A stretch of DNA of 64,000 bases from contig NZ_JXRR01000001.1 in NCBI RefSeq assembly GCF_000829515.1, positions 372,001-436,000 on the forward strand. The letters are read 5' to 3'. The notes below the pieces were generated by a model. That model was not told the DNA's origin and did not search any database. It saw only the letters and a program-made list of their open reading frames with translations. The DNA is from Jeotgalibacillus campisalis (GTDB lineage Bacteria; Bacillota; Bacilli; Bacillales; Jeotgalibacillaceae). Position numbers and translations under genes: made by a program. How positions within the stretch are numbered: the stretch's first letter is position 1; each line of letters opens with the position of its first letter. Below are positions 1 through 7,557 of this stretch, piece by piece.

Positions 1-268
1 TTGTATTTACGGTTACAAGCACAGCACCCATTTTCCCAGTTGCAAATTGACTCAGGAGCCATTCTCTCTTATTATCTGACCAGATTGCGACATGCTCCCC
101 TTTTTTGATTCCAAGCCCTATAAACGCTTTAGCCAGTTCATCCGTTTCCTGGTCAAATTCCCTGTAGGTTTTACGAATTCCTTTTTCCGGATAGACATAG
201 GCTTCGGTTTCCGGAAACTCTTTTGCTGTCTGGTGAAGCATTTCTCCAACGGTTCGGTGCATTAACAT
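1..268 (-). CDS. AMP-dependent acyl-CoA synthetase, N-terminal part (runs off the window)
   Basis: Only the first ~89 codons are present; the gene continues beyond position 1. The reading frame begins MLMHRTVGEMLHQTAKEFPE and contains YREFDQETDELAKAFIGLGI followed by KKGEHVAIWSDNKREWLLSQ, the usual N-terminal layout of the ANL (acyl/aryl-CoA ligase) family: substrate-activating enzymes that adenylate a carboxylate and pass it to CoA. The ATG at 268 is preceded by AAAGGGAG at a good distance; a second ATG at 262 is possible. The AMP-binding motif and substrate pocket lie outside the window, so chain-length preference cannot be judged. It is near, but not obviously co-transcribed with, the acyl-CoA catabolic genes at 6.5-15 kb. 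Confidence 0.85.
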   Translation of the reverse strand, partial: MLMHRTVGEMLHQTAKEFPETEAYVYPEKGIRKTYREFDQETDELAKAFIGLGIKKGEHVAIWSDNKREWLLSQFATGKMGAVLVTVNT

Positions 269-370
269 CCTAACCAGCTCCCTTTGCTCTTTGACCTTAT
301 ATTATCATAAAATTCAGTTTAATAGAGAAATAGCCTAATTTTATCCACTGGAATCTCTTTTTACACTTAC

Positions 371-430
371 AAAAAAATCGTCCTTCCTGTAAATGAATGT
401 CGTGACATCCTTTTACATAAAGCACGATTT
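371..430 (-). terminator. Terminator of the DUF2339 gene
   Basis: On the minus strand a long hairpin (outer arms AATCGT/ACGATT, inner arms TGTAAAAGGATGTC and GACATTCATTTACA) is followed by a run of seven T. It lies just after the stop codon at 460. Confidence 0.7.
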
Positions 431-459
431 GCCTGGCGTTTAGTTGATTCGTCACTCGT

Positions 460-3006
460 TCAATGGTCCTCTTGGCTTTCTACTTTTGCTGGCTCCTTAT
501 GCAGTGAAGACACTTTTTGATAAATATAGGAAATACCCAAAAGTGCCAAGCCAAAACAGAAATAGGCCAGTATTTTGCTCGTTTCCGCTAAAAATAACAG
601 ATCAAACAAAAATAGTTTGGCGGTTGCAGCGAGCGTCACGGCGAGACCGATCCTTCGTATGACGACATAATTATTTTTAAATCCATATAAAATATAGCCA
701 ATCGCTACTACTAAATAAACCGAGCTGAAAACGAAACCGACATCCCCCACCTGAAACTGAACCGTTAAAAAGGCAGCAATCATGGCTAATAAATAGATGG
801 AAAGGATCGCTGGATAGCGTTCTGCATTTTTGAAGCGAGAACGAATAGCTGATAACAGCAAATCTCTTCCAATCCAATAAATGATTCCGTTGAAGCCGAT
901 TAGAATCATTAACGCAAGCCAGTTTGAAAATTCATTATCCGCAAATGCCGGTTCAAGCGTTGGAATTGTAAACGTAATGACGATCCCAATGAAGCTCCCA
1001 ATCCCATAAAGGATTAAACTAAAAATACGAATGACACGATCTACAACAAGTGGTATTTTCTCCAATACACCAGCCAGTCCCATAGATAGAAGAGCGGTCA
1101 TTAAAAGCAGATAAAACCAATACTCATCAAAATCATCCGCTACCCACTCTGTATAACGATAAATGCTTTCATACAGAACATAAATCCAGACATTTAAAAC
1201 AGTAAAGTATTTGAACCCTTTAATGAATCGGTCAAAGCCTTTAAATAAATAGGTACGGTCCTTTTTGGATTGATCCACTAAATAATAACCCGTGACAAGT
1301 ACGAGACCTGCAATGATTAAAAAATAGTTTAAGTGAAAATATTCTGAGACCGGCCAGAGATAGGTAAGATTTTGAAGAACCTCGAGGGAAAACGTCAATA
1401 GCGTGAGACCGAATATGCCCCAGCCCGCGCGCTCGAGCAGCGTGACTTTATGACGATTTGCATAAAGAATGAGGACAACACCTTCCACAAGCCATCCAAT
1501 CGAAAGCCATTGTGCACCAAATTGGAAAGGAATCACTAGTACAGCAAACGTAATGGACGTGCCGTAAAACAGAATTTTAGGCAGTCGTTCTTTGGGAATA
1601 ATCTTCTCCACAAATTTACCGAGCCCATAATACAGAGCACAAAAAGCTACGGCAAGCAGCCCCCTAAAATCATCCCACCCAAGCACATTAAATAAGAAGT
1701 ACATAATCATACAGCTGACAAACGTATTCGAAACCAAAAGAGAGATATCCATCCATCGAAGCGAGGTCTTATGCTTAAACGGATAAGCAATGGTCAGCCC
1801 AAGATAGAGGAGGAAAATTAAAATGGAATACAGCATGCTGATTCCTGTACTTGGTGAAAGAATAAGAAGCACGAGCAGCGAAGGGATGTTCAGCCCAAAG
1901 CTGATGTAGTGAACAATGCTCCACTGCCTCTGAAAAGAGATCCAGAGAATCGAAAGGTTTAAGATCAGTATATACGCCATGGCGGCATAAACCGCATTCC
2001 CTTCCAGTCCAAATGCAAATAGGTACGAATAAAACGGTATATATCCACCGACAAGCCCAAAAGAGATAATGGTCTTTGAATGATAACGCAGCGCTAGATA
2101 AACGGCCGCCGCTGTTACCCCAATAGAAAGCAGCAGAGCCGATGTCAGATTTAAAAGGTTCAGCAGAAAATACGAGAAGAAAATAGAGCCATATAAAACA
2201 GATATCCCGCCTCCAATTACACCGAGCGCAAAGGTTTTACGGTTTTTGCTGTGCAGCCATTCACCTGCCCCGAGCATCAATAGACCAAGTACGAAAAACA
2301 TCCCTCCTTTTACATAGTCATTAAACCAATTTGTATAAGAATGCCTGAACGCTGCAGCTACCCCCAGAATTATGAGGAGAATCCCCAGTTTATTGATCCA
2401 GTTCAAGCCAATTTTCATCTCAATCTGGTTTTGCTTTACCCGTTTTTGAATGATCTCCTCCGTAACGTGTTCCTCTTCAAGCGTTTGATACTGACCCGTC
2501 ATACCTGAACGGGCTTTCTTCTCCTGCTGGATAAGAAGAGCTTGTTCCTTTTGGATGATTTCATTAATTTCCCGGGCCACATCATCCAATTTGGCCGCGA
2601 TGGTCTGCTTCTCCTGTTGAATAGACCTCGCTGATCTTTCTTTTAAACGGATGATCTCACGCTTGGTCTTTACTTCGAGGTCTAGCAGCCGGTTCTTTTC
2701 CGGATTGATTTCATTCCCGAAATACGTATGTATTTTTTGTTTCGATATTTTTAAAATATTACGTTTTTCATCCAGCATTTGCTCCTGCAGGGCTGTTCTC
2801 AGTTTACGGTTTTCTTGCTCGGTCTGCTCCAGCTTCTCACTTGTCTCCCGAAGTTTCTGACGGAACTCATGATCGCTTTTTCTGAGTTGTTTATTCTCCT
2901 GAATAAGATCTGTCGCTTCATATTCCTTTACCGCTTCATCAAACTCCTTTAAAAGCTTTGCCTGCTCTGCTCTCAACCTGACTAACTGATCCTTGATCTC
3001 CTCCAT
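460..3006 (-). CDS. DUF2339 family polytopic membrane protein with coiled-coil N-terminus
   Basis: An 848-residue protein. Residues 1 to about 190 are highly charged and heptad-rich (long coiled coil, rich in Glu, Lys, Gln and Arg). From about residue 200 to the end there are roughly two dozen hydrophobic segments separated by very short loops, the typical build of the DUF2339 family. The function of that family is not known; roles in the cell envelope have been suggested only by location. The start at 3006 has AAGGAG eight bases upstream. It is a single-gene unit, divergent from the small membrane protein at 3179, with a clear terminator at 371-430. The family call is confident; I assign no biochemical role. 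Confidence 0.8.
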   Translation of the reverse strand: MEEIKDQLVRLRAEQAKLLKEFDEAVKEYEATDLIQENKQLRKSDHEFRQKLRETSEKLEQTEQENRKLRTALQEQMLDEKRNILKISKQKIHTYFGNEINPEKNRLLDLEVKTKREIIRLKERSARSIQQEKQTIAAKLDDVAREINEIIQKEQALLIQQEKKARSGMTGQYQTLEEEHVTEEIIQKRVKQNQIEMKIGLNWINKLGILLIILGVAAAFRHSYTNWFNDYVKGGMFFVLGLLMLGAGEWLHSKNRKTFALGVIGGGISVLYGSIFFSYFLLNLLNLTSALLLSIGVTAAAVYLALRYHSKTIISFGLVGGYIPFYSYLFAFGLEGNAVYAAMAYILILNLSILWISFQRQWSIVHYISFGLNIPSLLVLLILSPSTGISMLYSILIFLLYLGLTIAYPFKHKTSLRWMDISLLVSNTFVSCMIMYFLFNVLGWDDFRGLLAVAFCALYYGLGKFVEKIIPKERLPKILFYGTSITFAVLVIPFQFGAQWLSIGWLVEGVVLILYANRHKVTLLERAGWGIFGLTLLTFSLEVLQNLTYLWPVSEYFHLNYFLIIAGLVLVTGYYLVDQSKKDRTYLFKGFDRFIKGFKYFTVLNVWIYVLYESIYRYTEWVADDFDEYWFYLLLMTALLSMGLAGVLEKIPLVVDRVIRIFSLILYGIGSFIGIVITFTIPTLEPAFADNEFSNWLALMILIGFNGIIYWIGRDLLLSAIRSRFKNAERYPAILSIYLLAMIAAFLTVQFQVGDVGFVFSSVYLVVAIGYILYGFKNNYVVIRRIGLAVTLAATAKLFLFDLLFLAETSKILAYFCFGLALLGISYIYQKVSSLHKEPAKVESQEDH

Positions 3007-3178
3007 CTGTTCATCTCCTTCAGAAGGTACAATTTTCCTCTTCCTGATGCCTATTGTACTATAAAATATTGAGTCCCTAGCTTCTCTTTACAAAATTTTC
3101 TTTTTGACTGATACTACTTATGACCTTTCCTTTTCATAAATGAAACGTGTGAATTTAAACTGAAATGGAGGGATTAAA

Positions 3179-3754
3179 TTGAAGCATCTGGAAAAGCCGT
3201 CATCCTTTTTTTATAAAACAGTCAATGGAGTCGTTTTACTTGTAAGTGTGGCTGTATTTGCCCTTTTTATTGCTGTGGTTCTCCCTGCAGAATCTGAAAA
3301 ATCTCAGCAGGCAACCGGGAGCAGCCGGTCTCCGGACACAGCGTTACTCTATTCTGCAGAGGAATTGTATTCAATCGCAGATGAATATGGGGATGAAGGC
3401 CGCTCAGCCTATGTTCGTTCCCGCTTTTCATTTGATATTATCTGGCCGCTTGTGTACGCGTTCTTTTTAACATCTGCTAGTACATTTTTTATGAGTTCAG
3501 TTTCCTCAGTCCGTTTAAAAACGCTTAACCTGCTGCCTGCTGCCGGTATGCTTTTTGATTTCTTGGAGAACATCGCGGCATCTATTGTGATGATCCGTTA
3601 TCCTTCTCTAACCCCGGGCATTGCACAGCTCACCCCAGTCTTTACTTTATTTAAATGGCTATGCATCTATGCCAGCTTCGGTCTTTTAGCAATCAGTTTT
3701 GGCTATTGGGTGTTTCAACTTTTAAAAAGCTTTCTTAAAAGAGATGCCAGATAA
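3179..3754 (+). CDS. Small integral membrane protein of unknown function
   Basis: A 191-residue protein with four predicted membrane segments: near residues 12-35 (VVLLVSVAVFALFIAVVLP), 84-105, 113-135 and 160-183. An extracytoplasmic loop of about 50 residues follows segment 1. TTG at 3179 is chosen because GGAGGG lies seven bases upstream and no in-frame ATG exists nearby. The residues IIWPLVYAFFLTSASTFFM and the ...LFDFLENIAAS... segment are typical of a widespread uncharacterised four-TM family. The gene converges on the methyltransferase at 3822 and shares a terminator with it. I do not recognise a function. Confidence 0.7.
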   Translation: MKHLEKPSSFFYKTVNGVVLLVSVAVFALFIAVVLPAESEKSQQATGSSRSPDTALLYSAEELYSIADEYGDEGRSAYVRSRFSFDIIWPLVYAFFLTSASTFFMSSVSSVRLKTLNLLPAAGMLFDFLENIAASIVMIRYPSLTPGIAQLTPVFTLFKWLCIYASFGLLAISFGYWVFQLLKSFLKRDAR

Positions 3755-3787
3755 CGGTGCTGCTGCGGGAGGGGGTGAAAGTTACAT

Positions 3788-3823
3788 AAAAAAAGAAAGC
3801 TGCTAAGGCGCAACTTTCTTTTT
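3788..3823. terminator. Bidirectional terminator between convergent genes
   Basis: AAAAGAAAG and CTTTCTTTT arms around a GC-containing loop, with A-run on the left and T-run on the right, so it can act on both converging transcripts (3179-3754 and 3822-4439). Confidence 0.7.
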
Positions 3824-4439
3824 AATCACTGGTAAGCTCGAGCCGAAAAATTAAAAACCGTTCGTGCTCATCTTTTTCATAGTACCCTGGTATTTTAATA
3901 TCCGCATACAAATCAAAAGCCGTTTTATCATGTAGAAAATGAACGTATTCCGTTGTTGGATAGTACAAAATTAAGTCAACGGTACGTGGATTTTTTTCAG
4001 CGGATTTACTAATGTTATTGACTACCTTTATAAAAATCTGAGTGGAAAAAGGGTTAAAGAAGTAAAATTTATTTTGGTCTTTTTCAACTCTGTATTCTTC
4101 TGCAAGACATCTCTCAAAATGAACACTTCCAACCGTGTTTTTCTTTTTTTTCATGTAGTTTGTCTGGTTTTCCATCGCTTCTTGATAAAGAGATGCATTC
4201 ACTTCCACACCTGTAGCAGACAATTGAAATTGATGATGAAGAAAAAAGGGAACCCTTCCTTTCCCGCTGCCATAGTCTACAAGCCCGTCTTTTCGATGAA
4301 AGGGATACTCAGCACCCAGGGCTTCGAGCGCTGCATAAGGTGTTGCCTCGTATCGATTTTGGTGAATCGAGCTGCTAAGAACCTGCAGTCCGCTGGTCGG
4401 CTTGATGCTGAGCATCTGGTCATATTCCTGTTCAGTCAT
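3822..4439 (-). CDS. Class I SAM-dependent methyltransferase-like protein
   Basis: A 205-residue protein. LVDYGSGKGRVPFFL at about residues 53-67 is a clear motif I of Rossmann-fold methyltransferases (AdoMet binding), followed by ATGVEVNASLYQEA, where the acidic residue of motif II (Glu) would bind the ribose. KFYFFNPFST near residue 124 takes the place of motif IV (usually D/N-P-P-Y/F). Homologous Bacillus proteins are generally listed only as methyltransferases; the substrate is not known and cannot be inferred from neighbours. The start at 4439 is supported by AGGAGT upstream. Single-gene unit. Confidence 0.75.
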   Translation of the reverse strand: MTEQEYDQMLSIKPTSGLQVLSSSIHQNRYEATPYAALEALGAEYPFHRKDGLVDYGSGKGRVPFFLHHQFQLSATGVEVNASLYQEAMENQTNYMKKKKNTVGSVHFERCLAEEYRVEKDQNKFYFFNPFSTQIFIKVVNNISKSAEKNPRTVDLILYYPTTEYVHFLHDKTAFDLYADIKIPGYYEKDEHERFLIFRLELTSD

Positions 4440-4559
4440 ACTAGCTACTACTCCTTAAAAATCTGATTACTTCTCAGTATAACGCCCTTTTTGTCCTGCG
4501 TCAGTTAGTTTGAATTCACTATGACTTCAATAAAATCATACTTTCAGGAGGAATGCAGC

Positions 4560-5483
4560 ATGTCTATCTCACCCGAACGTTTTAACGCTCTAACGGCTAT
4601 TGAAGTTCAGCTTCAAAACATCGATCAGGCAATCGCGAGACATCAGGAAGGAAAAGCAGCGATCCTTCAAAAAGAGTCTGCCTATTATGATGAAGCAAAA
4701 GACATGAAGGAGATAAGCGACTATTATGCGGAGATTGATTTTACCATTCCAGACAATGTGCAGCTTCTAACCCAGGAACTGATTTCCCGCACCCACACAG
4801 CCCAGCTGCGCTATGACCCAACCGATTATGTGTATCCATGGGTGGATCTTCAGCCGGACGGAAAGTTAAAAAGCATTTATTCAGGTAAAAAGAAAGACGT
4901 TGAGGACGTTCTTCAAGAGGATTATCAAGCGGCTTTAAAACGAAAAAGTGAAATTGAGCAGTTAAAGGAAGAAAACGGTCTGCTGAACCAGCAGCTATCC
5001 CACATTGCAAACCAGCTGAAATTCAATTGTGAGCACGTTGTTCCTCAATCCTGGTTTAATGAAAAAGAACCTATGAGGGGAGATCTCCACCATCTTTTCA
5101 CCTGTGAACCAGTATGCAATTCAATCAGAAGTAACTTTCATTACCACGACTTTAGAGATTACTCGCCTGAAGAAGCAGGGATTTCTAAAGTAACCACAGG
5201 CTGCGGAAAAGCAGAAAATCAATTATTTGAACCAGAATACGCAAAAGGAATTGTTTCCCGTGCAATGCTCTATTTCTTTCTTCGATATAAGGAGGGTGCT
5301 GTTCGAGCCCCCGGTGAAGGAATAAACAGAGAATTACTCCTCAAATGGCACAATGAATTTCCTGTCACCATATATGAAAAACACAGAAATCAAGCAATTT
5401 ATGAAATGCAAGGAAATCGGAATCCTTACATTGATTTTCCCCATCTTGCTGAGACTTTTTCGAATTCTTCCCGCTCCGAATAA
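4560..5483 (+). CDS. Endonuclease I family (EndA/Bsn-like) protein, apparently cytosolic
   Basis: 307 residues from the ATG at 4560, which has AGGAGG at the right spacing; an upstream in-frame ATG at 4521 lacks a site. The C-terminal half has the beta-beta-alpha metal nuclease motif of the Endonuclease_1 family: NCEHVVPQSWF (catalytic His), GDLHHLFTCEPVCNSIRSN and WHNEFPVTIYEKHRNQAIYE. Such enzymes cut RNA and/or DNA without much sequence preference. Unlike secreted Bsn-type nucleases there is no signal peptide: the first ~150 residues are charged and helical with a coiled-coil segment around residues 125-155 (KRKSEIEQLKEENGLLNQQL). This suggests an intracellular enzyme. Stand-alone gene. Confidence 0.8.
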   Translation: MSISPERFNALTAIEVQLQNIDQAIARHQEGKAAILQKESAYYDEAKDMKEISDYYAEIDFTIPDNVQLLTQELISRTHTAQLRYDPTDYVYPWVDLQPDGKLKSIYSGKKKDVEDVLQEDYQAALKRKSEIEQLKEENGLLNQQLSHIANQLKFNCEHVVPQSWFNEKEPMRGDLHHLFTCEPVCNSIRSNFHYHDFRDYSPEEAGISKVTTGCGKAENQLFEPEYAKGIVSRAMLYFFLRYKEGAVRAPGEGINRELLLKWHNEFPVTIYEKHRNQAIYEMQGNRNPYIDFPHLAETFSNSSRSE

Positions 5484-5587
5484 GAGTGGGGGATTCACAT
5501 GAACTGCATCTCTCAAATGTTTTCTATCTTGTAATTAAGTGAATAACAAAGGAATAGAAGGCTATTTTTAGAAAGGATGACTCATTC

Positions 5588-6307
5588 ATGCAAAGTTTAA
5601 AAGGAAAAAAAGCGCTCATTACAGGCGGAAGCAGAGGAATTGGTGGAGCTACTGCACTTGCACTGGCAAAAGAAGGTGTGGAACTGGGGCTCATTGCACG
5701 TTCTGAGGAAAGCTTCGACTCTATTCGCAGGGAATTAGATGAAATGGGAGCCGTCTATGCTACGGCAGCAGCGGATGTTTCACGTGAAACAATGGTAAAA
5801 GATGCAGTTGCGAAGCTTGAGCAGGCTCTTGGTTCATTTGATATCCTCATTAACAATGCAGGGGTAGGAGTGCACGGATCTTTTATGGAGCTTGAAACAA
5901 GTGATTGGGAAAATGTATTAAACACAAACGTTATGGGGATTGTGCATGTAACAAAAGCAGCACTTCCAGGTATGATTGAGAAAAATCGTGGAGATATCAT
6001 CAATATTTCATCCATGTCCGGTCTAAAAGGAACGGAAGGATCAAGTGCTTACAGTGCCTCAAAATTCGCTGTCATCGGAATGAGTGAATCCCTTATGCAG
6101 GAAGTAAGACGCAATAATATTCGTGTCAGCGTTCTGACTCCAAGCCTCGTGGAAACAGATCTTACCCGCGGGAAGGATTCAGGCGAGCGCAACCCTGATA
6201 AATTTATGCAGGCAGAGGACCTTGCAGAATACATCACAAGTCTGCTGATGCTTGAACAAAGAACGTTTATTAAAACCTCTGCGTTATGGGGAACAAATCC
6301 TTTTTAA
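5588..6307 (+). CDS. SDR family oxidoreductase (FabG-like, 3-oxoacyl reductase type)
   Basis: A 239-residue classical short-chain dehydrogenase. TGGSRGIG near residue 12 binds the NAD(P) cofactor; NNAG at about 87-90, catalytic Ser in NISSMSG and the YSASK pair (Tyr-x3-Lys) at about 155-159 are all intact. It probably reduces a small ketone or 3-oxo compound; the Arg after TGGS and the basic residue after the second strand are compatible with NADPH. ATG at 5588 has AAAGGATG upstream. The codons for DVSRET at 5773-5790 carry a perfect parS site. It is monocistronic and followed by a repeat element that supplies a hairpin terminator. Confidence 0.85.
   Translation: MQSLKGKKALITGGSRGIGGATALALAKEGVELGLIARSEESFDSIRRELDEMGAVYATAAADVSRETMVKDAVAKLEQALGSFDILINNAGVGVHGSFMELETSDWENVLNTNVMGIVHVTKAALPGMIEKNRGDIINISSMSGLKGTEGSSAYSASKFAVIGMSESLMQEVRRNNIRVSVLTPSLVETDLTRGKDSGERNPDKFMQAEDLAEYITSLLMLEQRTFIKTSALWGTNPF
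5776..5791. other. parS site 1 (Spo0J/ParB binding site)
   Basis: TGTTTCACGTGAAACA is an exact, fully palindromic match to the Bacillus parS consensus TGTTNCACGTGAAACA. It lies within the SDR coding sequence, as several B. subtilis parS sites lie within genes. ParB-CTP clamps load here and spread, recruiting SMC for origin segregation. Confidence 0.9.
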
Positions 6308-6327
6308 AATTATATTACATGCTTAAG

Positions 6328-6531
6328 GAGCTTGGGACAAATGTGTCTCAAGCTCTTTGACCGGTTCACTTCTCTTCAGGCGGACGCTTTCCGCAGGGAC
6401 GGACGCTTGAGCCCTCCTCAGGCTTTGCCTTCCGGGGTCTCAGCTTGCCGTCATATCCTGCTGGAGTCGCCACCTTCCGCTCCGATCACCTCATACGTAT
6501 GATATATACTGCCTCATTCTTGTCCTACCCT
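6328..6531. repeat. Dispersed repeat element, copy A
   Basis: Begins with a 12-bp stem, 4-base loop hairpin (GAGCTTGGGACA / TGTCTCAAGCTC, 6328-6355), followed by a core containing CTTCAGGCGGACGCTTTCCG and ending near TTGTCCTACCC at 6531. The core is the reverse complement, with one mismatch over 21 bases, of the core of copy B at 31008-31140. The G+C-rich core stands out from surrounding DNA. The leading hairpin followed by TTT may also terminate the SDR transcript. Confidence 0.75.
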
Positions 6532-6549
6532 TTCATTTAATAGCATAAT

Positions 6550-7533
6550 TTAAATATTTGAAGGTTTTAAAATCAATTTCCCTTTTGTTTTTCTCGACTG
6601 CATGAGCTCATGTACAGCAGCTGCTTCTTCAAGTGAATATACATCGCCAACTGTAAGCTTCAATTGTCCCTTTGCCACCCAATTCATCAGCTCTTTCATG
6701 CTTGGCTGCAGCAATTCGGGCTTTCTCATAATCTGCGGAAGAAAAAACCCGATGACTGATTGATTTCGTGCCATTAAAGAAGAAGGATTAAACTTGCTTT
6801 GCTCTCCGCTCGCTACCCCGTATATAACAAGCCTGCCAAAGGTTCCCAGACACTTTAATGTCTTATAAAAAACATCGCCGCCAGCCATTTCCAGTGCAAG
6901 ATGCACACCTTTTCCATCTGTGGCATCAAGCACTTCCTGTTCCCAGCCATCTTTCGTGTAGTTAATTAAAACGTCAGCACCCATTTCTTTAGCGAGCTCA
7001 AGCTTTTCTTCTGAACTTGCTGTAGCGATGACCTTTCCTGCTCCAAATAATTTCGCCAGCTGAACAGCCAGGGTTCCAACTCCGCCAGCAGCTGCGTGAA
7101 CTAAAACAGTTTCTCCCTGCTCAATACGTCCCATGGTTTTCAGGATGTGATAAGCACTCAAGCCCTGCAGAGGCAAGGCGGCAGCTAACGTAAAGTCCAA
7201 ATCATCAGGAAGAGGAATGATCGAGCGCTCATCTGCTACGGCATACTCTGCATACCCTCCTGATTCAATTAACGTGACGACTCTTGCTCCTTTTTTAATG
7301 CCGCTAACCTTACTACCCGTTTCAACGACCACTCCTGCCACTTCAGCACCTGGAATAAAGGGTAAAGCCGTCGGAACCACATATTGTCCTTCTCTTCTGG
7401 CAGTATCCGCATAATTAACGCCTGCTGCATGAACTTCGATTAACACTTCATTGTCTTTCGGGAGGGGTGTTTCGAGTTCTGTTTCCTGCAGCACTTCCGG
7501 TCCGCCATATTCTTTTAGTTGAATTGCTTTCAT
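6550..7533 (-). CDS. Zinc-independent quinone oxidoreductase / MDR family (zeta-crystallin-like)
   Basis: 327 residues. It starts MKAIQLKEYGGPEVLQE and has AAGVNYADTARREG, the polyketide-reductase/quinone-oxidoreductase (QOR) branch of the medium-chain dehydrogenases; the zinc-binding Cys/His set of true alcohol dehydrogenases is absent. The NADPH-binding segment HAAAGGVGTLAVQLAK is at about 145-160. It is the last gene of the leftward operon that begins at 12445, with a 24-bp gap from the acyl-CoA dehydrogenase. The expected activity is NADPH-dependent reduction of a quinone or of an activated (conjugated) double bond; the operon context makes an enoyl substrate plausible, but that is inference. 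Confidence 0.85.
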   Translation of the reverse strand: MKAIQLKEYGGPEVLQETELETPLPKDNEVLIEVHAAGVNYADTARREGQYVVPTALPFIPGAEVAGVVVETGSKVSGIKKGARVVTLIESGGYAEYAVADERSIIPLPDDLDFTLAAALPLQGLSAYHILKTMGRIEQGETVLVHAAAGGVGTLAVQLAKLFGAGKVIATASSEEKLELAKEMGADVLINYTKDGWEQEVLDATDGKGVHLALEMAGGDVFYKTLKCLGTFGRLVIYGVASGEQSKFNPSSLMARNQSVIGFFLPQIMRKPELLQPSMKELMNWVAKGQLKLTVGDVYSLEEAAAVHELMQSRKTKGKLILKPSNI

Positions 7534-7557
7534 TTTATCTACTCCTCTTTTTTAGCA

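Noticed and set aside
4074-4466. 130-codon plus-strand frame opposite the methyltransferase.
   Set aside because: Antisense shadow of a well-supported gene, no ribosome binding site.
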